Assembly (NCBI RefSeq): GCF_000740785.1
Contig: NZ_JFZB01000007.1
Location: forward strand, 186,001 to 250,000
DNA from: Paenirhodobacter enshiensis
Lineage (GTDB): Bacteria; Pseudomonadota; Alphaproteobacteria; Rhodobacterales; Rhodobacteraceae
DNA length: 64,000 nt
Direction: 5' to 3'
Made by a program: the position numbers and the translations under genes. Positions within the stretch are counted from its first letter, which is position 1. Each line of letters opens with the position of its first letter. Below the pieces are notes generated by a model. It had not been told where the DNA came from. It did no database searches and worked only from the letters and a program-made list of their open reading frames with translations. Below, in pieces: positions 61,689 to 64,000 of this stretch.

Positions 61689-62357
61689 TCACGCGCCGGG
61701 TGCGATCCCGATCCCGCGCAGCACCATCGCCTTCACTGAGGCCTTCGCCGCCTCCCAGTCCGCATCCGAGAGCGGGCCGTGGTTCAGCACCTCGATCTGA
61801 TGGCCGAAATCGGCATAGTGCTGGGTCGTGGCCCACAACATGTAAAGCAGGTGATTTGGATCCACCTCGGCCATCCGGCCCTCGGCGATCCAGCGCCGGA
61901 TGATACGCGCGCGCCCCTCGGTCCAGTCGCGCAACGTGGTCTCGAGGTAATCCTGCACCACCGGCGCGCCGTGCATCACCTCGGACGCCCAGACCTTCGA
62001 GCCGTTCGGATGCCGGCGCGAGATTTCCATCTTGGCGTCGATATAGGCACCGATCCCCTCGGCGGGGCCGGCCGCACCGTCCATCGCGTTCGCGGCCTCC
62101 AGCCAGATGCCGAAGATCCGCTCCACCACCTTGCGATAAAGCTCTTCCTTGGTGGCGAAATAGTAATGCAGATTGGCCTTCGGCAGGCCTGCCGTGTCGG
62201 CGATCATCTGCATCGTCGCGCCGCCGAATCCGGCCTCGGCAAAGACCGACTCAGCGGCGTGCAGGATCGTGTCTTCGGTGGCGATGCGGTTTGCCTCGCG
62301 TCGGCCAGGGGTGCCGCGCCCGTTTTTTGGGCGGTTGCCTTCGGTTTTGTCGGTCAT
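61689..62357 (-). CDS. TetR-family regulator, RutR-like (paralogue 2)
   Basis: A 222-aa regulator: HTH with ILHAAESVFAEAGFGGATMQ, MIADTAGLPKANLHYYFATK, and a C-terminal part with DPNHLLYMLWATTQHYADFG. RutR in E. coli senses uracil/thymine and controls pyrimidine genes. Two dyads resembling the RutR box lie in the 129-bp gap before the divergent amidohydrolase gene, so autoregulation and control of the catabolic operon are likely. Confidence 0.87.
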   Translation of the reverse strand: MTDKTEGNRPKNGRGTPGRREANRIATEDTILHAAESVFAEAGFGGATMQMIADTAGLPKANLHYYFATKEELYRKVVERIFGIWLEAANAMDGAAGPAEGIGAYIDAKMEISRRHPNGSKVWASEVMHGAPVVQDYLETTLRDWTEGRARIIRRWIAEGRMAEVDPNHLLYMLWATTQHYADFGHQIEVLNHGPLSDADWEAAKASVKAMVLRGIGIAPGA

Positions 62358-62382
62358 CCGGTTCTCCTTGCCGAAACCATGT

Positions 62383-62396
62383 TGACCGAATGGTCA
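62383..62396. promoter_or_regulatory. RutR-type operator 1
   Basis: TGACC-GAAT-GGTCA, within TTGACCGAATGGTCAG, closely matches the E. coli RutR consensus TTGACCAnnTGGTCAA. It lies 26 bp upstream of the regulator gene start. Confidence 0.65.
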
Positions 62397-62415
62397 GAAC
62401 ATGCCCTCATCAACC

Positions 62416-62429
62416 TGACCATACGGTCA
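62416..62429. promoter_or_regulatory. RutR-type operator 2
   Basis: TGACC-ATAC-GGTCA, within CTGACCATACGGTCAG, a second copy 33 bp centre-to-centre from the first (about three helical turns), so two dimers would bind the same face. It lies 58 bp before the amidohydrolase start. Confidence 0.65.
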
Positions 62430-62486
62430 GAACGAGTTTCGTCGCAAGAGGGCCCGACGCCCCGCAGTCGACAGGGAGAGAATGAG

Positions 62487-63737
62487 ATGTCTGCACCCGG
62501 AGAGAACCTCCGCACCAATTCCGCACGCCTTTGGGACAGCCTGATGGAGATGGCGAAGATCGGTCCCGGCGTGGCGGGCGGCAACAACCGCCAGACGCTG
62601 ACCGACGCCGATGCCGAGGGCCGCGCGCTGTTCCAGAGCTGGTGCGAGGCGGCCGGAATGACCATGGGCGTCGACCGGATGGGCACGATGTTCGCGACCC
62701 GCCCGGGCACCGATCCCGAGGCGCTGCCGGTCTACATCGGCTCGCATCTCGACACCCAGCCGACGGGCGGCAAGTTCGATGGCGTGCTGGGCGTTCTCGG
62801 CGGGCTCGAGGCGATCCGCACGATGAACGATCTGGGCATCCGCACCAAACATCCGATCGTGCTGACCAACTGGGCGAACGAGGAGGGCGCGCGCTTCGCG
62901 CCTGCGATGCTGGCTTCTGGCGTGTTCGCGGGCGAGATTGACCTCGATTACGCCTATTCGCGCAAGGATCTCGACGGCAAGAGCTACGGGGCGGAGCTCG
63001 AACGCATCGGTTGGAAGGGCGACGAAGAGGTCGGCGCACGCAAGATGCACGCCTATTTCGAATATCACATCGAGCAGGGCCCGATCCTCGAAGCCGAGGA
63101 AAAGCAGATCGGCGTGGTGACCCATGTGCAGGGTCTGTGGTGGCTGGAATTCACGCTGACCGGGAAAGAGGCGCATACCGGGTCGACGCCGATGCGGATG
63201 CGGGTGAACGCCGGCCTCGCGATGGCGCGGATCTTCGAGATGGTGCAGGAAGTCACGATGTCGGTGCAGCCCGATGCGGTGGGTGGCGTCGGTCAGGTGA
63301 CCTTCACGCCGAACTCGCGCAACGTTCTGCCGGGCAAGGTGGTGTTCACCGTGGACATTCGCACCGTCGAACAGGCGAAGCTCGACCATATGCGCGCCGA
63401 GATCGAGGCCCGTGCGGCCGTCATCTGCGACGAGCTGGGGGTGGGCTGCGCCATCGAGGCGGTCGGCCATTTCGACCCGGTGACCTTCGATCCGGCGCTG
63501 GTGAACCGGGTGCGCGAGGCGGCAGACCGGCTCGGCTACAGCCACATGGATATCGTCTCGGGCGCCGGGCACGATGCGTGCTGGGCGGCGAAGCTCGCGC
63601 CCACCACGATGATCTTCTGCCCCTGTGTCGACGGGCTGAGCCACAACGAGGCCGAGGAGATCAGCCCCGATTGGGCCCATGCCGGCGCCGATGTGCTGCT
63701 GCATGCCGTTCTCGAGACCGCCGAGGTCACCGCCTGA
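62487..63737 (+). CDS. M20-family N-carbamoyl-beta-alanine amidohydrolase (beta-ureidopropionase)
   Basis: Hydrolyses N-carbamoyl-beta-alanine to beta-alanine, CO2 and ammonia, the third step of reductive pyrimidine breakdown. The 416-aa enzyme is of the Zn-dependent hydantoinase/carbamoylase type: metal ligands in YIGSHLDTQPTGGKFDG, TNWANEEGARFAPA and near the end GLSHNEAEEISPDW, plus the dimer-interface KEAHTGSTPMRMR. Allantoate or other carbamoyl substrates cannot be excluded by motif, but the preTA and dihydropyrimidinase neighbours support this role. The start follows GGGAGAG. Confidence 0.87.
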   Translation: MSAPGENLRTNSARLWDSLMEMAKIGPGVAGGNNRQTLTDADAEGRALFQSWCEAAGMTMGVDRMGTMFATRPGTDPEALPVYIGSHLDTQPTGGKFDGVLGVLGGLEAIRTMNDLGIRTKHPIVLTNWANEEGARFAPAMLASGVFAGEIDLDYAYSRKDLDGKSYGAELERIGWKGDEEVGARKMHAYFEYHIEQGPILEAEEKQIGVVTHVQGLWWLEFTLTGKEAHTGSTPMRMRVNAGLAMARIFEMVQEVTMSVQPDAVGGVGQVTFTPNSRNVLPGKVVFTVDIRTVEQAKLDHMRAEIEARAAVICDELGVGCAIEAVGHFDPVTFDPALVNRVREAADRLGYSHMDIVSGAGHDACWAAKLAPTTMIFCPCVDGLSHNEAEEISPDWAHAGADVLLHAVLETAEVTA

Positions 63738-63747
63738 GCCAGCGGCC

Positions 63748-63786
63748 GGGGGCTGTCTGCCCCCGGACCCCCGAGGATATTTGGGG
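63748..63786 (-). repeat. Inverted copy of the dispersed intergenic palindrome
   Basis: GGGGGCTGTCTGCCCCCGG, then ACCCCCGAGGATATTTGGGG, the reverse orientation of the AAATATCCCGGGGG family, followed by AAGCCGAAAG as at 41819. It sits in the gap between two genes of the pyrimidine operon, just before the dihydropyrimidinase ribosome binding site. Confidence 0.7.
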
Positions 63787-63818
63787 AAAGCCGAAAGGGC
63801 GCCCCGAGGAGGATTTCC

Positions 63819-64000
63819 ATGACCACCACTGTCATCAAGGGCGGCACCGTCGTCACCGCCGATCTGACCTACAAGGCCGATGTGCTGATCGAGGGCGGCA
63901 AGATCGTCGACATCGGGCCCGGTCTGAAGGGCGACAAGACCCTCGACGCCGAGGGCTGCTATGTGATGCCGGGCGGCATCGACCCGCATACCCATCTGTC
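63819..64000 (+). CDS. Dihydropyrimidinase, N-terminal part (runs off the window)
   Basis: The first 60 residues of a cyclic amidohydrolase: MTTTVIKGGTVVTADLTYKA, a beta-sandwich start, then VMPGGIDPHTHL with the first two metal-binding His. This is the D-hydantoinase/dihydropyrimidinase pattern, the second step of pyrimidine degradation. GAGGAGG precedes the ATG. The gene continues beyond 64000. Confidence 0.85.
   Translation, partial: MTTTVIKGGTVVTADLTYKADVLIEGGKIVDIGPGLKGDKTLDAEGCYVMPGGIDPHTHL

Noticed and set aside
1-64000. CRISPR array or rRNA genes
   Set aside because: No regularly spaced direct repeats of CRISPR type and no rRNA-like sequence were seen.

Overview
The window is a high-GC chromosomal segment of an alphaproteobacterium, most likely order Rhodobacterales (family Rhodobacteraceae); the genus cannot be fixed from sequence alone. 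Supporting signs are an Irr-type Fur regulator beside fabA-fabB-fabI, a class I lysyl-tRNA synthetase, GapR, a fused pntA, the order NDUFA12-mlaD-DUF2155-aat-accC-accB, and a recurring intergenic palindrome family. No rRNA or CRISPR array is present; one tRNA (Gln, CTG) is found.

Layout. 1-2.3 kb: a FliM/FliN-like protein, two small membrane proteins and gapR. 2.3-3.2 kb: a gene-poor stretch ending in a promoter and tRNA-Gln. 3.3-8.4 kb: epmA and efp diverge (lysine modification of EF-P and its substrate), then irr, fabA, fabB, fabI. 8.6-10.4 kb: a TadE/TadG pair. 10.6-16.7 kb: two c-di-GMP signalling loci, a PleD-like cyclase whose first receiver lacks the phosphoacceptor Asp and a split H-NOX / HNOBA-GGDEF operon whose H-NOX lacks the heme-ligand His, with a HAD phosphatase and a DUF4153 membrane protein between them. 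16.9-21.3 kb: nadD, dacB, a TerB protein and class I lysK. 21.5-23.8 kb: a large beta-helix (pectate-lyase-like) protein.

23.8-34.7 kb is the most unusual part: a 10.9-kb integrated element bounded by an exact 20-bp direct repeat. The left copy forms the stop-codon end of the beta-helix gene; the right copy lies 31 bp before what looks like that gene's original terminator. It encodes integrase, an excisionase-like protein, a gpW-like head-tail joiner, a prohead protease-major capsid fusion, portal, large and small terminase, small unknown proteins, and an inverted cassette of an Xre-type regulator plus an AT-rich membrane protein. It has no recognisable tail or lysis genes and no recognisable replication gene, although its early block is unassigned. 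The reading frames are intact and tightly overlapping, so it looks like a capsid-forming phage satellite (cf-PICI-like) rather than a decayed prophage.

35-49.7 kb returns to core metabolism: a small ORF coupled to adk, an MHS-family transporter, DUF952-pyrD-arsC, an exported 5'-nucleotidase, a GNAT protein, a universal stress protein with an Fnr-type box, moaA, a lipoprotein, an ICMT-like methyltransferase, pntAB and a DUF3422 protein. 49.8-56.7 kb: a Tat-exported ABC binding protein, threonine aldolase, NDUFA12, MlaD, DUF2155, aat and accCB.

56.9-64 kb is a reductive pyrimidine-degradation locus: preT-preA (dihydropyrimidine dehydrogenase), an unknown gene, two TetR/RutR-like regulators, an N-carbamoyl-beta-alanine amidohydrolase and the start of dihydropyrimidinase. 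Two RutR-type operators and a separate long AT-rich palindrome lie upstream of the catabolic genes.
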